Notes under the pieces: model-generated
Databases searched by the model: none
The model's input: only the letters and a program-made list of their open reading frames with translations
What the model was told of the DNA's origin: nothing
From: Deltaproteobacteria bacterium HGW-Deltaproteobacteria-2
GTDB taxonomy: Bacteria > Desulfobacterota > Syntrophia > Syntrophales > Smithellaceae
Assembly (NCBI GenBank): GCA_002840505.1
Contig: PHBC01000005.1
Span: 62,001-126,000 of the forward strand
DNA: 64,000 nucleotides
Direction: 5' to 3'
Shown: positions 21,938-30,699 of the stretch, piece after piece
How the letters are laid out: the number at the start of each line of letters is the position of its first letter
Position numbering within the stretch: position 1 is the stretch's first letter
Translations under genes and position numbers: made by a program

Positions 21938-23467
21938 ATGATCGGGAAGCCGGGATTTGACAACGAAAAATACATCAAGGAACAAACAACAGAAATCCTC
22001 AAGAGAGTTGATCGTTTCAACAACAAACTCTACCTCGAATTCGGTGGCAAACTTTTATATGATTACCACGCCGCCCGTGTTCTACCCGGTTACGATCCTA
22101 ATGTAAAGATGCGACTGCTCAGAGAATTGAAAGACAAAGCAGATATAATTCTCTGCATTTACGCCGGGGATATTGAAAGAAAAAAAATTCGCGCCGATTT
22201 CGGGATTACCTACGACGCGGACGCATTAAAACTTATAGATAATCTTCGGACATGGGGAATAAATGTGCTGGGCGTCGTCATCACCCGTTTTGATGAGCAA
22301 CCCTCTGCTATAATCTTTAAAAACAAGTTGGAACGACGAAACATTCCCGTTTATACGCACAGATTCACCAAAGGCTACCCAACGGACGTGGAAATGATAG
22401 TCAGTGATGAAGGTTATGGCGCCAACGATTTCATCGATACAAAAAAACCTCTCGTTATCGTGACTGGTCCGGGACCGGGAAGCGGCAAAATGGCAACCTG
22501 TCTTTCCCAACTTTATCACGACTATAAACGTGGCATAAAATCCGGTTACGCCAAATTTGAAACTTTTCCTATATGGAACATTCCTCTCAAACATCCGGTA
22601 AATGTGGCTTACGAAGCAGCAACGGCTGACATTCGGGATTTCAATCTTATTGATCCGTTTCATCTTGATGCCTACGGAGAGAAGTCTGTTAATTATAATC
22701 GTGATGTGGAAGTTTTCCCTGTTCTGAAGAGAATTCTGGAAAAGATTACGGGAGAACCATCATTTTACAAATCGCCAACGGACATGGGTGTTAATCGCGC
22801 CGGTTTCGCTATTATAGATGACGAAGTCACAAAAAAAGCGGCTAAAATGGAAATTATCCGTCGTTACTTCCGTTATCGCTGTGAATATGCAATGGGATTT
22901 ACCGACAAAGAAACTGTTCAGCGTGTTGAACTTTTCCTCAAAGATTTTAATCTTGTACCGGAAGAACGCTCTGTTGTGACACCGGCGCGGGAGGCTGCCG
23001 GAGCGGCTCCGGTGGAAGCGAGAGATTATGAAAGAGGTAATGAAGGAATATTCTGCGGTGCTGCCCTGGAATTAAAAGACGGAACAATAATAACGGGAAG
23101 CAACTCATCTCTTATGCATGCCGCAACCAGTATGGTTCTTCACGCTATAAAACATCTGGCGGAAATTCCCGACAAGATAAAACTTTTGCCGCCGCATATA
23201 ACCGATTCGGTAAAGAATCTGAAAACGGAAATACTTGATGAAAAATCGTTAAGTCTCGATCTGGAAGAAGCGCTTATTGCTGTAAGCATCAGTGCGACAA
23301 ATAATCCGGCCGCTCAACTGGCAATAGAAAAACTCAGGGAACTCCGTGATTGTGAAGCTCATATGACTCATATCCCTACGCCCGGTGATGAAACAGGGCT
23401 GAGAAGGTTGGGCATTAATCTGACAACGGATCCAAACTTTTCAACTAATGATTTATTCATCACGTAG
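21938..23467 (+). CDS. DUF1846 family protein
   Basis: A 509-residue protein matching the DUF1846 family in length and sequence style (GFDNEKYIKEQTTEILKRVDRFNNKLYLEFGGKL; VVITRFDEQPSA; VTGPGPGSGKMATCLSQLYHD). The last resembles a phosphate-binding loop (GPGPGSGKMA). The function of the family is not established. It follows the KAS III-like gene by 185 bp in the same direction. Start ATG 21938 has GGAGAGAGG; an upstream TTG is less likely. Confidence 0.85.
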   Translation: MIGKPGFDNEKYIKEQTTEILKRVDRFNNKLYLEFGGKLLYDYHAARVLPGYDPNVKMRLLRELKDKADIILCIYAGDIERKKIRADFGITYDADALKLIDNLRTWGINVLGVVITRFDEQPSAIIFKNKLERRNIPVYTHRFTKGYPTDVEMIVSDEGYGANDFIDTKKPLVIVTGPGPGSGKMATCLSQLYHDYKRGIKSGYAKFETFPIWNIPLKHPVNVAYEAATADIRDFNLIDPFHLDAYGEKSVNYNRDVEVFPVLKRILEKITGEPSFYKSPTDMGVNRAGFAIIDDEVTKKAAKMEIIRRYFRYRCEYAMGFTDKETVQRVELFLKDFNLVPEERSVVTPAREAAGAAPVEARDYERGNEGIFCGAALELKDGTIITGSNSSLMHAATSMVLHAIKHLAEIPDKIKLLPPHITDSVKNLKTEILDEKSLSLDLEEALIAVSISATNNPAAQLAIEKLRELRDCEAHMTHIPTPGDETGLRRLGINLTTDPNFSTNDLFIT

Positions 23468-23617
23468 GAAACAATTACATAAAGATAAAAAACAAACCTG
23501 CCCTTTTGGTTTTTAAAATATTTTATTCGTGATGGTTGTTGATATGGTCGAAAAAACAATTTGCCTCTAGAAGGTGAATATGATGCACTATTCTCATGAC
23601 CAATGAGACAAAATCAA

Positions 23618-23646
23618 TTGACAAAGAAAATATCTTTTGATTAATA
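23618..23646 (+). promoter_or_regulatory. sigma-70-type promoter of the gap-pgk-tpiA operon
   Basis: TTGACA (23618-23623), 17-bp spacer, TTAATA (23641-23646), with TAATAA one base on. It lies 27 bp before the gap start codon. Confidence 0.6.
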
Positions 23647-23672
23647 ATTTTCAAAATATAAAGGAGGTTAAT

Positions 23673-24671
23673 ATGTCCATCAAAGTTGCGATTAACGGAT
23701 TTGGAAGAATTGGCCGGCTTGTGTTCAGAGCTGGATATAAAAGCAAAGATGTGGAATTCGTGGCGGTAAATGATCTTGCAGATGCCAGAACACTTGCTCA
23801 TTTGTTGAAATACGATTCAAATCATGGAATATTGGATGCCGAAGTTAAGGTCGACAATAACGCAATAATTGTTGATGGCAAAGAGGTCAAGACCTTTTCT
23901 GTCAGAGAACCGGAATCGTTACCCTGGAAAGACTTAGGAATTGACGTTGTTTTGGAAAGTACCGGAAAATATACAGACAAGGCAGGTGCGGAAAAACACA
24001 TCAAGGCAGGCGCTAAAAAAGTTGTTATTTCTGCTCCGGCTAAAAATCCGGATGTAACTTTTGTTCTTGGTGTCAATCAGGAAGTGTACGACAAATCAAA
24101 GCATAATGTAATTTCCATGGGATCATGCACCACAAATTGCCTCGCGCCGATTGTCAAAATATTGCATCAGGAATTCGGGGTTGAATACGGTTTGATGACG
24201 ACTATTCATGCCTACACTAATGACCAGGTTGTGCAGGATGAACCACACAAAGATTTAAGAAGAGCCCGTGCTGCCGCACTTTCTATGATACCTACCACAA
24301 CCGGAGCCGCCAAGGCGATTTCGGAAGTCATACCGGAAATGAAAGGAAAGCTTGATGGGTTGGCTATACGGGTTCCGACACCAAATGTTTCTATCGTTGA
24401 TTTTGTGGCCACACTTTCAAAGAGCGCGAAAAAGGATGAAATTAACGCAAAATTCAGAGAATATGCAAAAGGAGCCATGAAAGGAATTCTGATGTGTTCG
24501 GAAGAAGAATTGGTTTCCCGTGATTTCAATGGCAACAAGCATTCCTCTATAGTGGATATTCCGAATACAACTGTCATCGGCGGTAATATGGTAAAAGTGC
24601 TTTCCTGGTATGACAACGAGTGGGGTTTTTCCAACAGAATGCTGGAGCTCCTTTCTTTTATCATGAAGTAA
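23673..24671 (+). CDS. gap: glyceraldehyde-3-phosphate dehydrogenase, type I
   Basis: A 332-residue classical GAPDH: NAD-binding INGFGRIGRL, catalytic Cys in SMGSCTTNCLAP, His in TIHAYTNDQ, substrate-phosphate residues in TTTGAAKA, C-terminal WYDNEWGFSNR. Phosphorylates glyceraldehyde-3-phosphate with NAD in central carbon metabolism. ATG 23673 is placed by AAGGAGG. First gene of a gap-pgk-tpiA operon (25-bp and 10-bp gaps). A second, divergent GAPDH is encoded at 35201. Confidence 0.96.
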   Translation: MSIKVAINGFGRIGRLVFRAGYKSKDVEFVAVNDLADARTLAHLLKYDSNHGILDAEVKVDNNAIIVDGKEVKTFSVREPESLPWKDLGIDVVLESTGKYTDKAGAEKHIKAGAKKVVISAPAKNPDVTFVLGVNQEVYDKSKHNVISMGSCTTNCLAPIVKILHQEFGVEYGLMTTIHAYTNDQVVQDEPHKDLRRARAAALSMIPTTTGAAKAISEVIPEMKGKLDGLAIRVPTPNVSIVDFVATLSKSAKKDEINAKFREYAKGAMKGILMCSEEELVSRDFNGNKHSSIVDIPNTTVIGGNMVKVLSWYDNEWGFSNRMLELLSFIMK

Positions 24672-24695
24672 AATAAAAATAATCAAAGGTAAAAC

Positions 24696-25874
24696 ATGAA
24701 ATACATTGATCAGATCGACTTGGAGGATAAACGAGTATTTTTGCGGGTGGACTTCAACGTCCCGATGGATAAAGAAGGAAATGTTACCAGCGATAAACGT
24801 GTGAGGGCGAGCGTCCCGACGATAAATTACGCGCTGGAAAAGGGAGCTAAATTAATCATCGCTTCTCATTTGGGCAGACCGAAAGGTAAAAGAGTTGAGG
24901 AAATGTCGCTTAAGCCGGTGGTGAAGGTTCTATCGGGACTGTTGCAAAAAGAAGTCATGTTTTTAGATGATTGTGTGGGAGAAAAAGTTGTTCAAGCCGT
25001 CAACAACATGAAAAAGGGAGATATTATTCTCTTGGAAAATCTTCGATTTCACCCGGGCGAAGATAAAAACGATTCGGAGTTTGCCAAACAGCTAGCTGCG
25101 CTTTGCGACGTTTACATTGATGATGCTTTTGCAGTATCGCATCGCGCGGCGGCATCAAATTCGGCGATCACGGAATTTGTTACAACATGCGCTGCTGGTT
25201 TTTTATTGAAAAATGAAGTCGAATATTTCAAAAAAGCCATGGTTAATCCGGCGCATCCTCTGATCGCGATTATCGGCGGAGCCAAGGTTTCCGATAAAAT
25301 CGGCCTTTTGGAAAATCTCATCGAAAAAGTGGATAAAATTCTTATCGGTGGCGGCATGGCGTTTACTTTTTTACGGGCGGCCGGCTACGAAACAGGCAAA
25401 TCTCTTTGTGAAGAAGACATGCTGGATACGGCACGCAAGATTGTAGATAAAGCAAAACAAAAAAACGTGCAGTTTTTACTGCCAGTTGACGCTGTTATAG
25501 CTCAAACCACGACGGCGGAAGCTGAAGCAAAAGTTTGTGGCGTGAAAGAAATTCCCAAAGACATGATCGGATTGGATATAGGCCCGGTCACGATTTCAGT
25601 GTTTAGTGAAGCTTTAAAAGGGGTGAAAACAATAATCTGGAACGGCCCCATGGGCATGTTCGAACTTGCGCCTTTCAGCAAAGGGACCTTCGCGCTGGCC
25701 CAAGCCGTGGCTGATTCTGGAGCGCTATCCATAATCGGCGGCGGCGATACGGATACGGCAATAAAAAAAGCGGGCTTGAGCGCTAAGATGTCTTATATTT
25801 CAACAGGCGGTGGAGCATTTCTCGAGTGGCTGGAAGGGAAAATTCTGCCGGGAATTGCTGCGCTGGAACGATAA
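24696..25874 (+). CDS. pgk: phosphoglycerate kinase
   Basis: 392 residues, full length. N-terminal substrate motif RVFLRVDFNVPMD, SHLGRPKG, ENLRFHPGE, the hinge GGAKVSDKIGLLENL and nucleotide-binding GGGDTDTAIKKAG. Transfers phosphate from 1,3-bisphosphoglycerate to ADP. Middle gene of the gap-pgk-tpiA operon. Confidence 0.97.
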   Translation: MKYIDQIDLEDKRVFLRVDFNVPMDKEGNVTSDKRVRASVPTINYALEKGAKLIIASHLGRPKGKRVEEMSLKPVVKVLSGLLQKEVMFLDDCVGEKVVQAVNNMKKGDIILLENLRFHPGEDKNDSEFAKQLAALCDVYIDDAFAVSHRAAASNSAITEFVTTCAAGFLLKNEVEYFKKAMVNPAHPLIAIIGGAKVSDKIGLLENLIEKVDKILIGGGMAFTFLRAAGYETGKSLCEEDMLDTARKIVDKAKQKNVQFLLPVDAVIAQTTTAEAEAKVCGVKEIPKDMIGLDIGPVTISVFSEALKGVKTIIWNGPMGMFELAPFSKGTFALAQAVADSGALSIIGGGDTDTAIKKAGLSAKMSYISTGGGAFLEWLEGKILPGIAALER

Positions 25875-25884
25875 GGAGGGAATA

Positions 25885-26643
25885 ATGAGAGAATGGATTG
25901 TTGCCGGTAACTGGAAAATGCACAACAATGTTGCCGAATCTATTACGTTGGCCAAAGCTATCAAGGAAGGTTCAAGGGCCATTAAAAATGGGGAAGTGAT
26001 TGTAGCGCCGACTTTTACCGCTTTATTCAATGTCGGTGAGGCTATCAGTGGTTCGAAGATATTGCTGGCTGCCCAGAACATGTATTACGAAGATAAGGGA
26101 GCGTTCACGGGAGAAATATCACCGGGTATGCTCAAGGATGCAGGATGCACTTACGTAATTATTGGTCATTCGGAGCGTAGAAAATATTTTCACGAACAAG
26201 ATAGTGATGTGAATTTGAAAGTCAAAAAGGCTTTGATGGTCGGTTTAAAACCTATCATGTGTGTGGGAGAAACTGATGAGGAAAGAGAAAAAGGAGTCAC
26301 CCAGTCAGTGGTTGGCAGACAAGTGAAAGAGGGATTAAGCGGTGTGGAAAAAATTGAAGATGTTGTTATTGCTTATGAACCGGTATGGGCAATAGGGACG
26401 GGTAAAGTAGCTACACCGGCGCAGGCACAGGAAGTGCACTCCTTCATACGCGGTATCTTAAAAAATTTGTATGGCGGCAGTACGGCTGACGACGTTCGGA
26501 TACTTTATGGCGGAAGCGTGACCAAAGATAATATCGGCGACTTAATTGCGATGGCAGATATCGACGGCGCCCTTGTCGGCGGTGCGTCATTAAAGGCGGA
26601 TGGTTTTCTGGAAATCATTAAAGCAATTTCCGGCAAACAATAA
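25885..26643 (+). CDS. tpiA: triosephosphate isomerase
   Basis: 252 residues from ATG 25885, placed by AAGGAGG 6 nt upstream. GNWKMHNN carries the catalytic Lys, GHSERRKYF the His, AYEPVWAIGTGK the Glu and loop 6, and YGGSVTKDN and LVGGASL the phosphate site. Interconverts the triose phosphates. Last gene of the operon. Confidence 0.97.
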   Translation: MREWIVAGNWKMHNNVAESITLAKAIKEGSRAIKNGEVIVAPTFTALFNVGEAISGSKILLAAQNMYYEDKGAFTGEISPGMLKDAGCTYVIIGHSERRKYFHEQDSDVNLKVKKALMVGLKPIMCVGETDEEREKGVTQSVVGRQVKEGLSGVEKIEDVVIAYEPVWAIGTGKVATPAQAQEVHSFIRGILKNLYGGSTADDVRILYGGSVTKDNIGDLIAMADIDGALVGGASLKADGFLEIIKAISGKQ

Positions 26644-26820
26644 TTTCATGCCTCAAATTCATGTGCTTATTGCCCCTTTTACAAATTCGTTCTTTCTATG
26701 TCATCAAATAGAGGATTCATTATTGCTTCGGAGAAGTAATTGAAGAACAAACACAACTGTCTTATCTCCTCCTGCTATAATGTATTACTTTTTAAAAAAT
26801 ATCCGGCAACGGTGTAAAAC

Positions 26821-27930
26821 ATGAATAATCTACGTAATCATTTAGCAGGAATAGCTTTTCTGTTATTGAGTGTTGTTTTTCCGGCGGTGGTGATAAACGG
26901 TTGCGGATCATCCGATTCACAGGATAGCGAAAGTTCCGTGTCTTATGAGTTCAATGTCACCGATTCACCTACCACGATTACATCCGGCGATGAACCTTTC
27001 ATGGAAGAGGAAGCGGTTTTTGATTCGATTTCCGGTATGGCCGGACATCATTCTTCTTCACTTACAATTTTCCCCGACGGTGAAATGCTGGCCTCGTGGG
27101 TATCTTATAGCGGAGAGCATGAACTGTCGGGTACTGTAATTTACAGGTCGCGAAAAATGCCCGGCGGGTCATGGGAAACCCCTCAAGTTCATAGCGACCG
27201 TTCCACAGGTGAAGGCAATCCGGTGCTTTACAGTGAAGACGATCGTGTATGGATTTTTCAGGCGGTGGTTCCCGGAGGATGGGATACGTCGCATATTGAA
27301 TTTCAGGAATCCACCGATAGGGGAGCAAACTGGACCGATCCTGTCGTTTTGGGATCGACATTGGGACCAGATGTCAAATATCCGCCGGTGCGCCTGAATG
27401 ATGGGACTTTACTTTTGCCCGCATACGACGAGCTTACGAGCGCATCGCTTTACTATACATCGGTAGACGGAACAAGCTGGAGTAAGCGATCATCGGTTGC
27501 GAGTAATCCGGGAAATACCGAGCCGTCATTCGTTCAATTAAGCACGGGCCGGTTAATCAGCGTTATGCGCAATGAAGGACAGGGATGGCTATGGGTAACG
27601 GCTTCGGATGATAATGGAACGTCATGGTCGGAACCGAAAGACAGCGGTTTTCTGAATCCTGCGAGTGCTACGCAGATAATTCGTCTGGCGAACGGGCATT
27701 TGGTGTTGATTTATAATGACAGTGCCACGATACGCAGACCCCTTTCGATTGCGCTTTCGGCAGATGAGGGACGCACCTGGCCTTATAGAAAAGTCTTGAA
27801 GGACGGGACAGACACGTACAGTTATCCTTTTGCAGTTCAGGGGCCCGATGGAATAATTCACATTCTCTATAGTCTGAATCGCGACAAGATCATGCACATA
27901 GCTGTCAATGAAGCATGGATAATTTTATAA
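26821..27930 (+). CDS. sialidase-like beta-propeller lipoprotein
   Basis: A 369-residue protein with a lipoprotein signal (lipobox ending VINGC, Cys at about 28), so it is membrane-anchored outside the cytoplasm. Three Asp-box (BNR) repeats are seen: STDRGANW, SDDNGTSW and SADEGRTW; the fold resembles the six-bladed exo-alpha-sialidase family (PF13088-like). The arginine triad of true sialidases cannot be confirmed by eye, so substrate and even activity are open. It converges on the alanine racemase gene with a 5-bp gap. Confidence 0.7.
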   Translation: MNNLRNHLAGIAFLLLSVVFPAVVINGCGSSDSQDSESSVSYEFNVTDSPTTITSGDEPFMEEEAVFDSISGMAGHHSSSLTIFPDGEMLASWVSYSGEHELSGTVIYRSRKMPGGSWETPQVHSDRSTGEGNPVLYSEDDRVWIFQAVVPGGWDTSHIEFQESTDRGANWTDPVVLGSTLGPDVKYPPVRLNDGTLLLPAYDELTSASLYYTSVDGTSWSKRSSVASNPGNTEPSFVQLSTGRLISVMRNEGQGWLWVTASDDNGTSWSEPKDSGFLNPASATQIIRLANGHLVLIYNDSATIRRPLSIALSADEGRTWPYRKVLKDGTDTYSYPFAVQGPDGIIHILYSLNRDKIMHIAVNEAWIIL

Positions 27931-27935
27931 AATTT

Positions 27936-29888
27936 TTAAATATCCCAGATGAATATAACGCCGCTGGTGGGGAAAATCCAATCTTTGCCGGATATCTTAA
28001 TGCCGATGGACTTTCCTTTCTTTATTGATACGGAGGGCTGTGAAAGTCTTCCGGCAAAAAAACTTTCTTCCCTGACGTTTTTTATACCCGCCTTCTCATA
28101 ATTGAAGTTAATTTCCAATCCTCTTACCGGATAAACTAAATATATAGGGAAGATTTTATTCTCCCTGGCCTTCTTGGTGGAAATTTCTATTTCCAATTTC
28201 ACTTCGGTGTTTATTTTCTTCTTCAGCTGTTCGGAACCGCACCAGATTTCGTAGCCGCGCTTTGTATTTTTTGTTTCGATAATGGGAACGTTTTCGTTAT
28301 CAATGCGGACTCTTTCGACGGTAAAATCACGGTCTATGACCAAATCTTTTCCGTTGTTCAAAAGCCAGCGATATTCGCAACGCGGGTCTTCAAATAATGC
28401 GGCTAACTGGGCATTATTGGAAGCACAGCCGATCATAAAGATATTATCGCGAAATGTTTTTTTATACTCTACGTGTGTGTTGACGCGAAGATAATCTCTG
28501 GAAGATGCAGCGTTTTTTGCTTTTGATAGTTTTGCTATACTAATGTCATAGCGAAAACCGGAGCGCAGTTCCAGCCGGCGATCTTCTTTGCCGAAGAGGG
28601 TTTCAAACATTTCATAATAAATGGCATTGCCCAGTTCTTCGTCACATGCACGCGTTTGCAGACAATGACGGATAATATTATCAATTCGGGAAATAGATTT
28701 TTCTTCATCCGGAATAAATATCCGCCGCAGTCTAGGCTCGAAAGCTTCCTTCTTTCCCTTTAGCAGGAAAACACGCGGCGCTCTTTTCCCTAGAGCGCAA
28801 AGGACTTCATAACTGATGGTACTGGCTTTGGCCGCGATTTCATTGGCGCTGATACATTCTTTCCCCTGCCTGCCCAGAAGAACAACTTCATCACCGACGT
28901 TGCAATCGGGAATATGGGTGACGTCAATTGTGCACATATCCATCGAAATTCTTCCGACGATGGGTGCTCGCTTGCCGCGGATTAAAGCCTCTCCCTGATT
29001 GGAAAGAATAAAGCCGTAACCATCTCCGTAGCCAACTGGTATAGTAGCTATAAGTGTTTGTTTTTTAGTTATGTATGTGCTGCCGTAGCCGATACCGTAA
29101 CCTGATGGGAACCTTTTAAGTAAAACAATACTGGTTTTAAAAGACATTACCTGTGCCAGCTTGGCTCCTGACTCATTATCCGGTGAAGGGTAAATACCGT
29201 AAGTCATGATTCCCGGGCGCACCATATTCAGTTTGAAATCAGGATAGTTTAAAATTGCGCCGCTATTATCTATATGTCGGATGGGAAATTCTATTCCGGA
29301 GTGCTTAATTTCTTTAAGCAAATTAGAAAAGAACCGCCACTGCTTATCATTGTACGGGGTTATCTTTTCACTGGAAGCAAGATGGGTGAAAATTCCTTCC
29401 ATTGTAATGTTGGGCAATTTGTATATTTCAAGGATGAGCTTCAGTGCTTCAGTGTGCATTGTTCCGCCACGACCCATACCGGTATCCACTTCGATATGCA
29501 CGGGAAGTTTATGACCCGCTTTGGCAAGTGCTTCGTTGAGTTTCTTCGTAAAATACAGGTCTGAAACAGACGGCGTAAGGTTGTACTTGATGATTTGCTC
29601 GATTTCCACAGCGGTGGAGGGTCCTAAAATAACAATGGGCGCTTCGATTCCGCTTATTCTGAGTTGAACGCCTTCATCGGCATTGGCTACACCAAGAATC
29701 CGCGCGCCGTTTTTTAATGCCGTGTTGGAAATTTCTATGGCGCCGTGTCCATAAGCGTCGGCCTTAACGACCTGCATAAAATCAACTTGCGGACCGATTA
29801 ATCTTTTTATTTCTTTCAGATTACCAATAAAATTATCCAGATCAACTTCGACCCAGCTGCGATATTTTTGTTCCTTTTTTAACGGCAT
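27936..29888 (-). CDS. alr: alanine racemase with a large unknown C-terminal domain
   Basis: 650 residues from ATG 29888 (GGAA ahead; TTG 29900 is less likely). Residues about 10-380 are a complete alanine racemase: PLP lysine in VVKADAYGHG, HIEVDTGMGRGG, the catalytic Tyr region YGIGYGSTY and SMDMCTIDVT. It makes D-alanine for peptidoglycan. The usual enzyme ends near 375; here about 265 more residues follow (from EPRLRRIF). These include a helical part (IRHCLQTRACDEELGNAIYYEMF) and a beta-rich end (IYLVYPVRGLEINFNY). I do not recognise that domain. Confidence 0.9.
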   Translation of the reverse strand: MPLKKEQKYRSWVEVDLDNFIGNLKEIKRLIGPQVDFMQVVKADAYGHGAIEISNTALKNGARILGVANADEGVQLRISGIEAPIVILGPSTAVEIEQIIKYNLTPSVSDLYFTKKLNEALAKAGHKLPVHIEVDTGMGRGGTMHTEALKLILEIYKLPNITMEGIFTHLASSEKITPYNDKQWRFFSNLLKEIKHSGIEFPIRHIDNSGAILNYPDFKLNMVRPGIMTYGIYPSPDNESGAKLAQVMSFKTSIVLLKRFPSGYGIGYGSTYITKKQTLIATIPVGYGDGYGFILSNQGEALIRGKRAPIVGRISMDMCTIDVTHIPDCNVGDEVVLLGRQGKECISANEIAAKASTISYEVLCALGKRAPRVFLLKGKKEAFEPRLRRIFIPDEEKSISRIDNIIRHCLQTRACDEELGNAIYYEMFETLFGKEDRRLELRSGFRYDISIAKLSKAKNAASSRDYLRVNTHVEYKKTFRDNIFMIGCASNNAQLAALFEDPRCEYRWLLNNGKDLVIDRDFTVERVRIDNENVPIIETKNTKRGYEIWCGSEQLKKKINTEVKLEIEISTKKARENKIFPIYLVYPVRGLEINFNYEKAGIKNVREESFFAGRLSQPSVSIKKGKSIGIKISGKDWIFPTSGVIFIWDI

Positions 29889-30157
29889 AAATTGTTCCAA
29901 TAGATTTTCGCTGTATAAATTGCAACGCTATAGCGGTTGATTTTTCTGCGCTTATTTGCGGAGATTTTTAGATGAAAATTTTAACCAGGACAAATATATT
30001 TTTTTGGATAATATCAAATCGTTGATGAAAGTCAAGCCGTCTGTGTCTTTCAAAAAAATCAGCAATTTATGCTTGAAAAAATATTTTTTTTAATTAGAAT
30101 GAGATAAATAATTGGAGGGTGAATATTATAACCCTTCACAACGAGGAGGAAAAACCA

Positions 30158-30433
30158 ATGGCAAAAGTAAGGTCTGGAGATGTTCTGAGTTGTGAAGTAT
30201 GTGGACTTACTGTAATCGTAGACGAAGAATGTGGTTGTGCTACGATAGACATTATTTGCTGTGAAGAGCCGATGGTCCATACTGGTGTATCAAAAATGAA
30301 GCTGCTACAGGCTGCAGCGGAGCCGAAAAAAAAGGCGGCAGTGAAAAAAGTAAAGACAGTAAAGAAAAAAGCGCCTAAAGCGAAAAAGAAACCTGTAAAG
30401 AAGACTGTAAAAAAAGCGGCAAAAAAGAAATAA
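30158..30433 (+). CDS. desulforedoxin-like protein with a Lys-rich histone-H1-like tail
   Basis: 91 residues from ATG 30158, placed by AGGAGGA (30144-30150); a longer frame from 30119 is unlikely. Residues 1-45 resemble desulforedoxin/desulfoferrodoxin N-domains: SCEVCGLTVIVDEECGC and IICCEEPM, offering CxxC and a later CC pair as four metal ligands (Fe or Zn). Residues 50-91 are nearly all Lys, Ala and Pro in KKA, KKP and KKT repeats, like bacterial H1-type nucleoid proteins. The pairing suggests a metal or redox domain tethered to nucleic acid; function is inference. Monocistronic, divergent from alr. Confidence 0.7.
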   Translation: MAKVRSGDVLSCEVCGLTVIVDEECGCATIDIICCEEPMVHTGVSKMKLLQAAAEPKKKAAVKKVKTVKKKAPKAKKKPVKKTVKKAAKKK

Positions 30434-30507
30434 ACGGAGCCCCTCCAATAAAAGCCGGTTAATTTCGAGTGGCGTTGTTAATTGTCTGAAAATTAAATCT
30501 TCAATTT

Positions 30508-30539
30508 AATAGGGTCTCGCGAGAAGGCGGGATCCTATT
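30508..30539 (+). other. 13-bp RNA hairpin between the H1-like gene and the dikinase gene
   Basis: AATAGGGTCTCGC pairs with GCGGGATCCTATT (two G-U pairs allowed only in plus-strand RNA) around a six-base loop. No T tract follows, so it is more likely a processed leader or stabilising stem than a simple terminator. The rest of 30434-30699 shows a small CCAGG/CCTGG hairpin at 30593-30610 and nothing else. Confidence 0.5.
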
Positions 30540-30699
30540 AACCCTGTGTTTTTATCAAATGGTTCATCCCATATAACTATTGGCACAAAAGCCAGGCCGA
30601 AAAACCTGGTTACCTACGGTACTTATGTTCTGAACTTGAAAAATTATGTGAATTCTGATTAAGAATTGACATAATCTTTTTTGTGCAGGAATCTTCCTT

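Noticed and set aside
30580-30640. A possible cyclic-di-GMP (GEMM-like) riboswitch, suggested by GGCACAAAAGCCAGG and CCTGGTTACC.
   Set aside because: The conserved GEMM core and its tetraloop arrangement cannot be aligned; only a short CCAGG/CCTGG stem is present.
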